Assembly (NCBI GenBank): GCA_022592445.1
Contig: JABYQR010000425.1
Location: 1-36,391 of the forward strand
Length of the DNA stretch: 36,391 nucleotides
Direction: 5' to 3'
From: Cytidiella melzeri
Taxonomy: Eukaryota; Basidiomycota; Agaricomycetes; Polyporales; Irpicaceae
Part shown: one piece after another, positions 10,879 through 20,984 of the stretch
Layout of the letters: each line of letters opens with the position of its first letter
How positions within the stretch are numbered: position 1 is the first letter of the stretch
Program-made: the position numbers and the translations under genes
The notes under the pieces: generated by a model
What the model was told of the DNA's origin: nothing
Seen by the model: the letters and a program-made list of their open reading frames with translations, nothing else
Databases searched by the model: none

Positions 10879-10911
10879 TGTTAGAAACATGTTTCTAACA
10901 TGTTTCTAACA
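10879..10911 (+). repeat. left subterminal TGTTTCTAACA cluster
   Basis: TGTTTCTAACA occurs once inverted (10879-10889) and twice direct (10890-10900, 10901-10911) without spacers, so the first two copies form a perfect 22 bp palindrome. The same motif clusters at the right end. In hAT elements transposase binds short subterminal repeats as well as the terminal ones, so these are the likely binding sites. Confidence 0.75.
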
Positions 10912-11639
10912 CCGAGGGCACGGACCGGCAAAAATGTCATGTATATAAATGTCGGAAAATGTTGGAAATGCTACAGATTCTGAGAGGTCTGTGGAATCAA
11001 CAATAAGCCCTCAGTGCAAGGGCTGGGTGGACTTTATCACCCCAGAAGTAGTGCTTAGCCAATACCATTGAATATTTCAACTGGGGTGTATTTGATGATT
11101 ACCATTGGATACCAATATCCTCCTTTCATGACTTGTAGTCAAGAGTCACTTACTAGCTTGAAGATTTCCTTTTGCCTAGAACTGGAGCTTTTGTGTCTGA
11201 AGAGGACTGGGTGCTGGCATTCAGATGGCTGCAGAAGCTGGTGTGAACAATATCAATGATTTAGAAGCCTGTGGCAGAAACAAACCATCATGGACAGATT
11301 GATCTCCCTGCTAGTTACAAACACTTCAATCACTGAAATAATGCCAGCACTGACCAGAAGAGAATAGACAGTAATATTTACACACAGATTATCAGCTCAT
11401 TCACCCAATACACCTTGAATGCTGTCATCATATTTCTCTGGACCAGGTTGTTGTGCAATTTACTCAAACAAATGATTTACTAAGCCTATGCCATCAGGAC
11501 CACTTGTAATAAGTGCCAACTGCTGCTTCTCGATACTCTGGAATACATGCACTCAGGCCCAGTCAACTGAGTACCATGGATAAAAAGTGAGAGTTGATAG
11601 AGGCTTACAACTTTGTGTAGATAAGAAGCTCTGAGGTGT
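10912..11639 (+). other. non-coding left arm of the hAT element
   Basis: No open frame of note. A TATA-like TGTATATAAATG lies near 10941. The sequence is AT-rich and shares no obvious similarity with other parts of the window. It lies far upstream of the transposase start, so any promoter role would imply a long 5' UTR through the repeat array. Confidence 0.4.
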
Positions 11640-12363
11640 TTGTGTATATATGCAGTCTGTGAGAGGCAGTTCAGACAACTAAGGTAGCTACACAACACTA
11701 TGAAACTTGTATGGGTACATGAGCAGTGCAACACAGGGGCAATCCAAAAGATGAAGCTACCTAACTATACAACATCTGTAAACTTATGGATGCATGAGCA
11801 GTGCAAAAAATAGGGAACAGGCTGTATAAGTGGAGAGACAAAGATGAAACAAACATAGCTGGAACATTATGAAACTTGTATGAGTACATAAGCAGTGCAA
11901 AAAGGGGCAGTGTAGATGGTTAAGGGAGCTACACAATACTAAAAACTGTGTATGGATACATGAGCAGTGCAACATGTAGACAACAGGCTGTACAGGTGAG
12001 GAAAACAATGATCAATCAAACATAGCTGCAACACTATGAAACATGTATGAACGCATGAGCAGTGCAAAACAGAGGCAGTACAAATCATTAAGGTAGCTAC
12101 ATAATATGAGAACTTGTCTATCAATGCACAAGCAGTGCAAAATATAGGGAACAGTCTGTATAAGTGGAGAGACAAAGTCCAAGCAAACATAGCTTCAGCA
12201 TGGTCAAACTTGTATGAGTACATGAGCAGTGCAACACAAAGGCAGCACAAATGATTAAGATAGCTATGCAGCATTGAAAAACTGTGTATGGGTGCATGAG
12301 CAGTGCAAAATGTAAAACAGGGGCTGCACAAGTGGAGGAAACAAAGATGAAACACACATAGCC
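11640..12363 (+). repeat. dimeric tandem repeat array, about 167 bp unit, four copies
   Basis: The core ATGAGCAGTGCAA or a close variant recurs eight times. Its GCAGTGCAA part starts at 11723, 11798, 11892, 11963, 12059, 12132, 12226 and 12300. The spacings are 75, 94, 71, 96, 73, 94 and 74, that is an alternating short/long pattern making a dimer of about 167-169 bp. Each dimer ends near ACATAGCT. A partial unit seems to precede the first. Long minus-strand open frames across this array are repeat artefacts. It lies wholly inside the hAT element, upstream of the transposase. Confidence 0.85.
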
Positions 12364-12410
12364 TCAGGAGTAAAATTTTCCAGTTGCATGCAGGTGTGGG
12401 TGCCTAAAAC

Positions 12411-12548
12411 CTCCTATCCACTAGGTTCCAAAACTTCTGTTCACTAGGTTCCATACCTCCTATCCACTAACTTCCAAACCTTCTACTCACTAGCTTCCAA
12501 ACTTCCTATCCACTAGCTTCTAAAACTTCTATTCACTAGCTTCCAACA
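12411..12548 (+). repeat. six 23 bp repeats abutting the transposase start codon
   Basis: Six head-to-tail 23 bp units with the consensus YTYCTRTYCACTAGSTTCCA plus three bases fill exactly 138 bp, and the ATG of the transposase is the next base. The units alternate between CTCCTATCCAC and CTTCTRTTCAC forms, suggesting expansion as 46 bp pairs. The array must be the core promoter or 5' UTR of the gene. Confidence 0.85.
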
Positions 12549-15500
12549 ATGTCAACTACAGTTACTGAAGACTTTGTGTACTTCCTCGACCATCTGCGTC
12601 TACTGCTTGACCCAAAGAATCTCCCTCAACAGTTACCTCTTGTCAACAAAATCAACTCCAAGTATGCTGTTTTTATCAACTTCCAGGTTGATGCAGAGCT
12701 GTTGGCGCACACGGAGGATGAAGTTGGGACTGTCAGTGAGCAGTTCAAGCGAGTCTTTGGGTGGCAGACCCGGAGCTCAGGAGATGGCATCCTGAAGCTT
12801 GAGGAGCGAGGCGAGGCGCTATCTGCAGTTGTTGATGTTCTTGCACACTTTCATGAGAAATATCCAAGCAACGCCGTGCTGATGAAATGGGGATATGATG
12901 TAGGCATGGCTGCTGAGCAGCTTTATGCAACTTATGGGTTGCAGGTGTGTTAGCCATCTTCTTGTCTGGCATATGCTGTATGCTAATGGTCTGCCCCTAT
13001 GATCAGATGCCAGTGCCATCAAGGGCTGCACAAAAGCGTCGTCGAGCATCAAGTGCAGCTGTACATGACCCAGACCCTATGCTCATTGTGGACTCAGGCA
13101 GTTCAGATGATGGCCTAAGCACGGGCAATGTTCACCTGGGATTAGCTAAGGTATGTTCCTTCATCTTATAATGGAATCACTGTTCAACAACTAGAATCCA
13201 AACCAATTGTAGGGAAAAGGTGTACTGAAGCCGAAGGGCACTGGAAAAGGCCGCCCACCAAACGAGCTCATGAACAGCGCCATTATCAAGCACGATACTT
13301 CTCGGCCTGGGCACAAGTCTCAATGCCACTGGGAGTGCATCTCTCCAGAATGTTCGTACTCAGCAAGTGGTGATCCTGTAGCCAAACGGGTCTTTCTACA
13401 CGCTGCAACTTGTACCCACCTCCAGGAAACTCATCCAGACATACACCGCCAAATTGTTGACACACAGTCAGCTCTCTCGCTTGGTGCTCGTTTGCAGGAC
13501 ACAACAGCAAAAGCAGCAGCTTCACAATTGACAATCCCACACACAATTGTCCGGTCTTCCTCAGACTCTGCCTTGCGCTCATCTGGTAGTCGATCCAACT
13601 TGACTCCACCCACCCACAAGAAGATCCGACTTGAGGGTAATGCGTCAGTTCTTGAGAACTATGTAGCTCAGGGCACCAAGGCACGCCGGAAAGATGAGAG
13701 AGCAGCTCTTCAGCAACGAGCTGACCATGCAATCACCCGTCTCATCTGTGCACGAGGACTTGTCCCAAATATTGTTGATTCCCCTGAGTGGAAGGAGCTC
13801 ATGGGTATCCTCAACCCTGACTACACTCCCTCTTCATCAGACAAGTTCTCCCGAGAGTATATACCACAAGAGGCAGGCTTTGTGCGTAGAGAGCAGCTGA
13901 AGGAGCTTAGCCAGCACCACAACCTCACCATCACATTTGATGGAAACAGCACTCGTCGTGACACCATTTACTTTGTTCATGCCACTACTCCGGATCGAGT
14001 CCATTACTTTGTTGACGGTCATGTTGGTACATCTGAGCACCACACAGTGCCTTGGGTCAAGAGTAAGATTCTCAAGGTATGTGAACTTTGAGAGCCATAA
14101 CTGGTGTTTGACACATAGTATTCTAAATAGAGCATCCATGACATTGGTGTTGAGAAGATTGCTGCAACATGCTCAGATAGTACTATTGTCACTCTCAAGA
14201 CACGAGCTGAGATCACTCAAGAGATTCCAACAATAGTAGATCTTCGAGATTGCTGTCATCATCTTCATGGGATTATTGGGAAAATCACAAAATTACCCAG
14301 ATTTGTAGCTGTACGCTCTCAGACCATGTATCACTTCTTCATGTCTGACTCTTACTGTACAGCCGTTGGCCAATCTGAAGAAGATTGTTGCCCATTTCAG
14401 CAAGTCAACCTTCAGTAAGGCTATGCTACAACTGGAGGATAGTGATGGCCACAAGCTCTCCGCACTGCAGAAGATTGGCAAGACACGATTTGGAACATAC
14501 TGGACTAGTGCACAGTCACTGCTGCCAGCATTGCCCAAGATCCGGTCACTTGTCCAAGCAAGGAAGATCAGGTTCAAGGTATGTCTTGCTACAGCACCTC
14601 TTTGTGTCTTGTTGCTTCAATATCATGTTTAGGACAAGAATGTTCAGTCACTTTTCATGGATCGCATTTCTCCTGAATATGCTCGTCTTGAGCTTTCTCT
14701 TCTCCAGTACACCTGCATCGTTGGGCCACTGATTCGGTCACTTTGGGCACTAGAAGCTTCAAGTGCTAATGCTGCAGATGTTTTTGTTTTCTTCACTGCA
14801 TGTGCAGCTGCACTGAAGGACCTGTTCAAGCAAAACACTACTCAAACAGGGATTACAGAAGACCTGGCCACATCTGTCATCAAGATCTTCAATGATGAAT
14901 ACGACAAGTTCTTCTTCCACAGTGACATCTACTTTGCTGCATTTGCTCTTGATCCACGTAAGCCCAGCCTTTGATATCGATTCTCACTGGCTTGCTAATA
15001 TTGCTCAAGGATACCCCATATCCGATTACCTCCTCATTCCTCCAACTGCAAACCCCAGCATCACTGTACCTCGTGCTGGAGCCAACCTCACTATGCCCTT
15101 CCCACGTGCTTACGACCGCACAAAGGAGTTTGTGAAAGGAATACTTCGGGAGATGGTGGATTGGAAGAAGCAACATCGTAATGATGCTGCATACCCTCTT
15201 CTTGGGCAGCTTACAGCTCTACAAGCATCACTAGAGCTAAAGCGACAGCTTGAAGCTTACTGGCGGCATGAATTCCCATTTGATCGAGAGCTGTCTGGAA
15301 AATCTACACTGGAGTGGTGGGAAGATCTTCAACATCACCGTGATGCTCGTGTACTTGCAGTATGTCTTTTTGAGCAAGATTGACTTTCATCATACTAATC
15401 ATAGCAAAGATGGTCAGCATCAAGATCTTTTCAGTTCTGGTGAACTCAATGCCTGATGAGCGAACTGGATCCAAATTCACATGGCTGAATTCTCCCCTTC

Positions 15501-16008
15501 GGGGAAATCAACATGCACAGACATTGGTTGATATGATTCAAGTAGGTCAGTACTACACACGCAAGGTAAGCAGAATTATTATGTGTCATGAATTGGCCTA
15601 TATATTATTTTACAGAATGACACTGGACCAGTTCTTCGCACTCCAAGGTTTCAACCAGCTGTCAAATTCCGTGATATCAATAAGGACCTCCTTCAAGAAG
15701 TTCAAGGAGAAGATTTGCACTCTCTTGCAAATACTGATGACAAGGATGATGAGGATGATGATGATGATGATGATGATGAGACAAATGACAATGGCAATGG
15801 AGATGATGACGAACTTGACCAGCCATTTGGCACAAACACCACAGTCTCATTTGGGAAGATTTCCTCTGATTTTGAGATCAATCTGGCTTCCACTGCGCTC
15901 TTGGATATGCTATCTGATACTCCTCGCACAACCTCTCCCAAAGCCTCTGTTGTAGCTCCTACCTTGGCATCAGATGTAGTTGATGACTCGGAGTTTGTAG
16001 ATTTTTGA
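12549..16008 (+). CDS. hAT transposase, nine exons, about 1005 aa
   Basis: Exons: 12549-12944, 13007-13150, 13213-14076, 14131-14304, 14363-14578, 14633-14957, 15010-15359, 15410-15565, 15616-16008. The eight introns are 50-62 bp, all GT-AG, and the joined frame has no stop. Landmarks: a BED-like zinc finger (CHWEC...C...HAATCTH, about residues 218-250); TITFDGNSTRRDTIYF with candidate catalytic Asp423; CSDST with candidate Asp484; the C/H motif DCCHHLHGIIGKI (about 508-520); ALDPRY across the exon 6/7 junction; and the C-terminal hAT dimerisation motif IKIFSVLVNSMPDERTGS with Glu840. The tail has an Asp/Glu tract (GAT repeats near 15745-15780). DUF659-like hAT transposases cut DNA with an RNase-H fold. 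The intron 7 acceptor is the least certain: AAAG at 15409 keeps frame, ATAG at 15404 does not. Confidence 0.87.
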
Positions 16009-16196
16009 GACTTAACTTGTTGTTTACACACAGATTTTCCAACATTGTTTTAGTTACTTACATTGTCAGAAAGTATTTACTTACATGTTTCTAACACTTA
16101 CTGACATTTTGTTTCTAACATGTTTAAAACATACGTTGGAAATACCTCTGCCGGCATTTTGTTTCTAACATTTGTCGGAAAGTCGGCACTGAATTT
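16009..16196 (+). repeat. right subterminal region of hAT with TGTTTCTAACA copies
   Basis: TGTTTCTAACA occurs at 16086-16096, 16110-16120 and 16160-16170, and a variant TGTTTAAAACA at 16121-16131. The orientation is the same as the two direct copies at the left end. The segment also carries repeated TTTGTCGGAA-like words similar to ATGTCGGAA near the left end, probably part of the same binding-site array. Confidence 0.75.
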
Positions 16197-16210
16197 CCGA
16201 CGGAACCCTA
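16197..16210 (-). repeat. hAT right terminal inverted repeat
   Basis: CCGACGGAACCCTA is the exact reverse complement of the left end at 10830-10843. Confidence 0.9.
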
Positions 16211-16218
16211 ATGTGTAT
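16211..16218 (+). repeat. right 8 bp target-site duplication of the hAT element
   Basis: ATGTGTAT, identical to 10822-10829, directly follows the right terminal repeat. Confidence 0.9.
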
Positions 16219-16956
16219 TCCACTCCTGCGATGGTTTTAAGAGATCATTATAGATGAAGAAACATTACGCAACCGGACGCATGAGCTCCACTACCAAAGC
16301 AAGGATGACGAGCATTCATACAGTGATGTTAATGATTTCTTGTGTTTTTTATACATCTCTCGCAACCTCGCCATCCCACTGAGACCGGCCGAGCCTTGAA
16401 ACCACTCAACACCCACCCTCCCGCGCCTGACCGAGACAAACCTTCTCCTTTAACCATCTACAGGCAAACAAGTCCAAGTGCGAGCAGAGTTGCAGCAAAA
16501 CTCGGAACTGGCAGGATTTGACCATTGATTCGGATCAAGGCGAACTGCATACAGAGACAGTGTGGTTTTCCAGCCTGAGCCTAACCAGGGTATATTCCTG
16601 TACAGGTGAGTTGTGGCCGTTCGACATCAGCGGTTATCTTGCTCTTATCATGTGCACACATCTGATTGTGCCTCCAAATACTAAGCCGTCTCAGTTGTCA
16701 TGACTTGGTAGATGAGAGGCCGGCAGGCGGACTGTCAACTATGGCCAAGGCGAATGCTTGGGAGGACCTTGAAGCATGGACGGATGATGGTGCCGGTGTG
16801 GGCTAAGATACTGTGGTCGCCTGAATACTTGAATCCTATAGTACTGTCTCCATGCTTGCTTGTATCTGGGGCGCGAATGCTCGGTACTCTACAATAGGTT
16901 TTTGCTCGTATCATGCTACAAAGTGCTACATGGCTTGAACTACATGGAGAACATGT
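16219..16956. other. no gene recognised; right flank of the hAT element
   Basis: Continuation of the sequence interrupted by the hAT insertion, ending at the copia 5' LTR. The only structure seen is the block 16533-16650, a diverged direct copy of 10261-10374. Short open frames show no recognisable domain. Confidence 0.4.
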
Positions 16957-18002
16957 GAAAACTATATAATATAATATGATATGATATGTAGTTTCCCACA
17001 CCTTATTACAAGGACGCTTTGAGGTAGCAGAGTTCCCACAGTCTTGATATGGGAATTATGCAGCCGTATATGGAAATTCAAGTAGTAACCATCACATTAG
17101 CTGAGACGTACAGATATGGGTTGTAGTAGTACTATACATATATGTACGCCTGTGTTCTAGTAGCATAGGAAATGACATGGAAAGCACGTAGTACAGCTCC
17201 AGAGGATGTGTAAAGCAGACATCTGAGGACAAGTACTAGTATGAGTCATTTACTCATTATGTACACCTCTGGTACAAGTGCTGAGCCTAGTCATACAATG
17301 AGTCATGTACTCATAGCATGAGTTATGCATGAGTCATGCACTTATGTCAAGAACACAACCAAACTCTATGACAAGCGAGGAAGTGACAACTGGGATGGAG
17401 GAACGACAAGCGGACTTGCGTGAACGATGACAATAGGGAATATGATGATGATGAGGGAGAAACAACAACGAGGGAGCAGCTAACGATGAGCTAAAGACCA
17501 GGTTATATTAGTACAGTGATAGATCTAGTACAAGGTGGACGTCACCTAAAGACCAGGAGGTAGAATCTGAGGTCTTTAGGGAGCTACAGGGTAGGTTTAT
17601 ATACATCTCAGACAAGGACCCCTGGTACCGGGTCTGTACTCCTAACACTGCTGTGGGAACGTATGGTGTGCTATGGTGCAATGTTCTACAATGTTCCACA
17701 ATGTTCCAGCACCTTCTATGATCATGTGACCAGTCTGTTTCATGCACTTGATCACATGCAGTAGCCATGTACCATCGATAAGATAAGATGAGGAAAATAA
17801 AAGGAAAAGAAAGGAAAAAAGTATGCATGTTCGTGACAACTTAGTAATACAGTAGAATAGCTGAAGTAGACATGTATAGTAGTCGCTTACATAAGTAGAT
17901 ACAGACATGTATATAAGCAGAGCTGCTGAAGCAGCAAGAATAATAAGACTCACCCTTGAAGCTCAACAGCCTCTACCCCTCGCACACATATTCCACTTTG
18001 TT
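16957..18002 (+). repeat. copia 5' LTR, interrupted by a solo LTR
   Basis: Matches the 3' LTR over its full length of about 545 bp once 17345-17838 and one copy of the ACTTA duplication are removed. It contains TGAGTCA words at 17242, 17299 and 17330 and a mutated fourth (TGAGTTA) at 17319, plus a TATA-like GTATATAAG at 17909-17917. It ends just before the primer binding site. Confidence 0.85.
17345..17838 (-). repeat. 494 bp solo LTR nested in the copia 5' LTR
   Basis: Begins TGTCAAGAAC and ends TTCGTGACA, flanked on both sides by the 5 bp duplication ACTTA (17340-17344 and 17839-17843). The uninterrupted target is seen in the copia 3' LTR, where GCACTTAGTAATAC is continuous, so the boundaries are exact. 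A TATA-like TGTATATAAACC on the minus strand (17605-17594) and three 10 bp repeats upstream of it suggest minus-strand orientation. No internal region remains, so LTR-LTR recombination removed the element body. Confidence 0.92.
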
Positions 18003-18015
18003 AGGTTATGAGCCC
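18003..18015 (+). other. copia primer binding site, half-tRNA initiator Met
   Basis: AGGTTATGAGCCC directly follows the 5' LTR. Its reverse complement, GGGCTCATAACCT, is the anticodon arm of eukaryotic initiator tRNA-Met with the CAT anticodon in the loop. Priming from a tRNA cut in the anticodon loop is the mechanism known for Drosophila copia and yeast Ty5. Confidence 0.8.
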
Positions 18016-18796
18016 CGGCTTTTAGCTTAACTACATCCACACTCTCAACGACATCCATTAACCAGTATCTCCCAAGCTTTCTTATAAGTAAGTTTCTCTA
18101 CTTTACTTTGTTTGGCCACATAGTAGTAGTAGAGTTGTACTGGTTGACTGCCTCAGCTTCAAATACAATATTCCCAACTGATCTTCTACAGCTAATTCCC
18201 TCACATACTTGCCCCTTGCGTACGCACTCCCAACCCAGCTGAATACTTAAGCCACCCTTGGTGGTTCTCGACTTTAACGAGTCGTGCATTACGCAGAATC
18301 TGCCTAACACGCAGTGTAAAATCCGGTGGTGGAGGAACAAGCTCCCACTTGTACAAGTGGTAGATTGGCGGAGTAGTACAATAGGAGGGTAGTGTTGAGT
18401 GGCACTCTAAGCTCGTGACTTAGAGGCCTAGGACCTTCGTGTTGGCACACGTCAGTCAGTCCTGGAATTAGAAATTGCCGCTTTTTGTAGCTGTAGAATT
18501 TCTTGAGGCATGTTGTCCACTTTTACTTTTGGTATCACGGAGATTGTGAACTCTCCTATACTTCGTGGTGTTTCTTACATGCGCCATTATGTTTTTGTCG
18601 TATCATACTGACTGGTAGAAGTCAAAGTTGCAAGTGGTCATACTCGTCTTGAATCACTTGTGGAAAACTTTTACTCACATTCGACTTTTCCATTAGCAAT
18701 CCCCAGGACTTTCTCAAGGAAAGTGTTGTGGATTGAATACGACAACATAAATCTTATACTTTTGATTCTTTCTTCCAGACCGTTATATTTTTGAAG
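18016..18796. other. non-copia sequence in the copia leader, no gene recognised
   Basis: About 780 bp with no open frame of note. Copia leaders are normally short, so this is extra sequence. A small hairpin CGACT...AGTCG lies near 18268-18284. It precedes the unidentified coding relic at 18797 and could hold its promoter (TTATATTTTTG just upstream of its ATG). Confidence 0.4.
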
Positions 18797-20211
18797 ATGC
18801 CGAACAAATCTCGCCGCACTTCCCGTCGCGTCAATGCCCGCTTCACTCCCCACTCTCCCAATGATCCCTACCGCATCCATGATTACACTCGGTTTGACCG
18901 TATGGGTCATCCAATCGTCATGGAGATAAGGAGTTCACCAACTCCCATCTCTATCCGTATGAGTCAGACCGACACTCAGGATGCTAGGATCAATGTCAAC
19001 TACATTGACAGGGACGGAGTTTGGTGCATGAAATCGATGGAGTACAGCCTTCTTGGTCGTCACGGCTGGGATAGGTTCAGGCAGAGTGATAGGCAAAGGC
19101 ACCTCCAAGAGGTTAATTGTATCATTGATGAAGCCAATTAAGAGGCGGAATTGGACTCGTATAGATGAAGGCCTCGCAATGTCAGCACGGAAATAAGGGC
19201 GCATCAAACCCGAACTTCTTCCAGGGTTAATGCTGCACCTCCTTGCCAATCTGCGTCGCCGTTGCACCCTCATCCTCATCCTCATCCTACTCCAATGCCA
19301 CCGCCTTTTTTGAGTGCAGGATTATCGCTTTGGGACATGGTTGCCCAAGCATTAAATAATTTTGCATCTCCACAGACTTCTTCAACTATGGTCAATCCGC
19401 CTACACCGGTCATTCCGGATATCGTTGATGGTACGAACGGTTGAAATATCAGTTCACCAGTTTCTCATGATTCTTCAGAACCAGTGGTCCAGGCTGCTTG
19501 AGCTGCCGAGCCTACTCCGGTTCCGTCTTCCACTACTCAGGAGGAGGGACAGGTTGAAGATGAATGGCCAACGGTATTAGCTCCCCAACCAGTCATTCCC
19601 ACCTTCTCATTTGATGACTGGGTTTACGTCGATCGTACCGACACCAGGCTGGCTTTGCCTGTCTACGCGTGTGGTATGGTTTACGGCATGGATGGACCAA
19701 AGGGGGAGGTTTTCAGACCGGAGCAAGTTTGTTCCATCCTCGCCATGCAACACGTCAACCATCCCAACTATACGCCCAATGAGCTGGTCCTACGCTCTAA
19801 GGGACTTGTCAACACAATGGTCATAAGCATGGGAAACAAATGCGAACACACTATTGAGAGATAATTGAGGAGTTGGAAGAGTTTGCAAAGTCTCAGAGGA
19901 TCAAGGAAATCACAGCCTGTGCCCAGATCTACCTCAAGCTCAAGAGGGGACAGTGGCCGGACTGCGATAATATCTGGAACACGTACTTTATCTCAGTTGC
20001 AGACTTTCACACAGCGATGGAGGTCTTCAATGGTTGCAATCATCTTAGCGATCACCAGCTGGTCTGGCTGACACAGAGACGTATGGAGAAGAAGGAGGAC
20101 TGGATGAGTATCTTTCATAGGGAGGAAGAGTTTAAAGGCAAAATGAAGGAGGTAAAAATCGAGCCCACTGAGCTCGAGCCTTCTTTAGAGCCTGGATTGT
20201 CTTCTCTTTGA
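18797..20211 (+). pseudogene. unidentified protein-coding relic inside the copia leader
   Basis: One frame reads on for about 355 codons with stops at 19139, 19166, 19442, 19502 and 19862, then shifts by one base near 19860 and continues to a stop at 20211. The N-terminus is Arg/Ser-rich (MPNKSRRTSRRVNARFTP). A Pro/Ser/Thr linker with His-Pro repeats (CATCCT repeats near 19268) follows, then a folded-looking segment with LALPVYACGMVYGMDGPKG and CSILAMQHVNHPNYTPNELV, then a helical charged segment (ITACAQIYLKLKRGQWPDC, VFNGCNHLSDHQLVWLTQR). I do not recognise the family. It is not copia Gag or Pol. It could be a captured host gene or the gag of another element. Confidence 0.6.
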
Positions 20212-20591
20212 ATGGACTCTCTGCAAGCAAATCGAACTATACCGCGCACTGTATACTATAAAATATTGTGATGTGTACTCTTATACTTGTAACAAATGGT
20301 CATTTTCATTAGCGTAGTCCGTAGTGTACTTGTATATTTTCTCTATCTCTCTCTTGTTCTGCTTCGAGTCACGACCATCATGTAGCGCATTCTGATGAAC
20401 TTCTATGACTTTTCTTAACATAGTTTGTAACGTTGTACTCTGGCTTCTTTAGCGTGTACGAATTCCGAATTGCACCTCTTCGACACAGAGAACTTTTGTG
20501 ACGTCGACAGTGTTGCAAGACCCTGTGAAACACAACCATGCCCTAACCGCTATAGACATTTGTTTGAAGCAGAATTTATAGAATTATTGCA
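20212..20591. other. no gene recognised (possible 3' UTR)
   Basis: AT-rich sequence after the unidentified coding relic, with no open frame. It reads like a 3' untranslated region but no definite polyadenylation signal was identified. Confidence 0.35.
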
Positions 20592-20984
20592 TTGGTAACA
20601 CAGGACCGGTATCTTGAGCCATTTGAACATCAGAAAGAACTCATTAGAGGTTACATAGGATCTGTACCGCATCTTGATGTACCTGCTTTAGTCACTGCAT
20701 ACTTTCAAGACTTAGCAAATCGTCGAGAATCAGAACCACAGTACAACGGACCAGAAGTAGTAATAGATCAGGAACCATCAGAGATCATCACAGGCACAAC
20801 TTACATTGGTGACACATCCAATCAATCTCTAGATAAGAACTCAGATTCCGGAGAAAATACTGAAGGCGAAGATCTTCTAGAAGAAACCTCTAAACAGACG
20901 TCATCACCTGTAATTGCACCTGTAGTACCTAATATCTCTGAAGTGTACATTCCGTACTACAACTTGATCCTTGATTGCTTTTGA
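20592..20984 (+). CDS. hypothetical acidic protein just upstream of copia gag
   Basis: An open frame of 130 codons; the first codon of the frame is not ATG (TTG-type start), so it is probably the end of a longer frame. It contains PFEHQKELIRGYIGSVPHLD, then an acidic Ser/Thr/Glu-rich stretch and ends in IPYYNLILDCF, 5 bp before the gag ATG. No domain recognised. It may be the end of a coding segment belonging to the extra sequence in the leader, or a copia-specific leader frame. Confidence 0.35.
   Translation: MVTQDRYLEPFEHQKELIRGYIGSVPHLDVPALVTAYFQDLANRRESEPQYNGPEVVIDQEPSEIITGTTYIGDTSNQSLDKNSDSGENTEGEDLLEETSKQTSSPVIAPVVPNISEVYIPYYNLILDCF

Larger units (their letters stand above)
10830..16210 (+). 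mobile_element. complete hAT-superfamily DNA transposon (5381 bp)
   Basis: The ends are inverted repeats: TAGGGTTCCGTCGG at 10830-10843 and its exact reverse complement at 16197-16210, with partial pairing for another nine bases. The 8 bp duplication ATGTGTAT flanks both ends. TAGGG-type termini plus 8 bp duplications are typical of hAT elements. Inside are, in order: subterminal motif clusters, a dimeric tandem array (about 11640-12363), six 23 bp repeats, a nine-exon transposase gene, and a second subterminal cluster. All the parts of an autonomous element are present and none is visibly broken. Confidence 0.92.

Noticed and set aside
11486..12357. Long minus-strand open frames rich in Cys, Leu and His
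   Set aside because: They repeat the same words every 70-95 bp and lie wholly in the tandem array of the hAT element; they are artefacts of repeat units lacking stops.
12121..12357. Possible CRISPR-like direct repeats
   Set aside because: The repeats are diverged, in a fungal transposon, with alternating spacing and no unique spacers of equal size.
15380..15955. Plus-strand frame of 191 codons with a Met-rich tail
   Set aside because: Only its front part (exon 8, 15410-15565) is real transposase. After 15565 it reads through intron 8 and then the GAT-repeat tract in the wrong frame, giving the Met run.
18240..18480. Possible tRNA gene
   Set aside because: A small hairpin and tRNA-like words are present, but no cloverleaf with A and B boxes could be drawn.
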